From NCBI GenBank assembly GCA_017861215.1, contig JAGFXN010000106.1, positions 1 to 6,035 on the forward strand: a stretch of DNA of 6,035 bases. Reading direction: 5' to 3'. Each line of letters begins with the position of its first letter. The stretch's first letter is position 1. The stretch is from Deltaproteobacteria bacterium (lineage in GTDB: Bacteria > Desulfobacterota > Desulfuromonadia > Geobacterales > DSM-12255). The notes below the pieces were generated by a model. It saw only the letters and a program-made list of their open reading frames with translations, did no database searches and was not told the origin of the DNA. Of this stretch, positions 5,914-6,035 are shown one piece after another. Both the position numbers and the translations under genes were made by a program.

Positions 5914-6035
5914 GGGAACGGAGCCCTCCAGCAGGCTGCAGCATGCCCTGGAGTGATTTCAATCAGCTGCGGCGGATGGTGCGTGCAGATATCTATCGCG
6001 AACGGGCATCTGCCGGCAAAAGGGCAGCCGCTGCC
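5910..6035 (-). CDS. Oligopeptide/dipeptide-type ABC ATPase (OppD/DppD family), C-terminal tail only
   Basis: Translating the minus strand from the window edge gives 41 residues starting GSGCPFAGRCPF and ending CWRAPFP, then TGA at 5912-5910. This is the end of the C-terminal oligopeptide-transporter domain, with four Cys at visible positions 4, 10, 17 and 35. Their spacing (CX5CX6CX17C) is identical to that of the next ATPase. The nucleotide-binding domain lies outside the window. Its TGA overlaps the ATG of the second ATPase by 4 bases, so the two are translationally coupled and should form the ATPase heterodimer of one importer. Confidence 0.85.
   Translation of the reverse strand, partial: GSGCPFAGRCPFAIDICTHHPPQLIEITPGHAAACWRAPFP

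Overview
The window looks like a chromosomal segment from a Geobacter-like member of the Desulfuromonadales. This rests on memory of family sequences, not on a search. The main reasons are a multiheme cytochrome with the C-terminal phrase KRLIYDSIDWLDGG, a cytochrome-porin with the phrase SLWKKSDKVGISDF, and a further small exported c-type cytochrome. Base composition is moderate, and every gene has a clear ribosome binding site or tight overlap with its neighbour. I see no mobile element, CRISPR array, tRNA or rRNA.

Left part (1-2641, plus strand): three c-type cytochrome genes run head to tail with gaps of 32 and 31 bases, so they are probably one transcript. First is the 3' end of a large cytochrome carrying CVTCH and an unusual CNTVCH motif. 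Second is a 462-residue exported protein that joins a single CATCH heme motif to a predicted outer-membrane beta-barrel ending in Phe. Third is a 122-residue exported monoheme cytochrome. Together they could move electrons across the periplasm and outer membrane, but that is inference from architecture and gene order.

Middle (2642-2724): a short convergent intergenic region holds a strong hairpin that probably ends transcription from both sides.

Right part (2725-6035, minus strand, read right to left): the C-terminal tail of one oligopeptide-type ABC ATPase overlaps by 4 bases a complete second ATPase (OppF/DppF type). A 101-base gap with a very good promoter follows, then nadB (L-aspartate oxidase, NAD synthesis). 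nadB overlaps by 20 bases a stand-alone AroQ chorismate mutase. The stop of that gene lies 3 bases before the start of a 69-residue protein that matches only the N-terminal ferredoxin-like regulatory domain of type I-beta DAHP synthase. nadB, the mutase and the small domain therefore form a tightly coupled unit linking NAD and aromatic amino-acid synthesis.

The most interesting items are the free-standing DAHP synthase regulatory domain, which keeps the His29/Ser31 pair that binds Tyr in the Thermotoga enzyme, and the single-heme cytochrome-porin fusion in a cytochrome operon.
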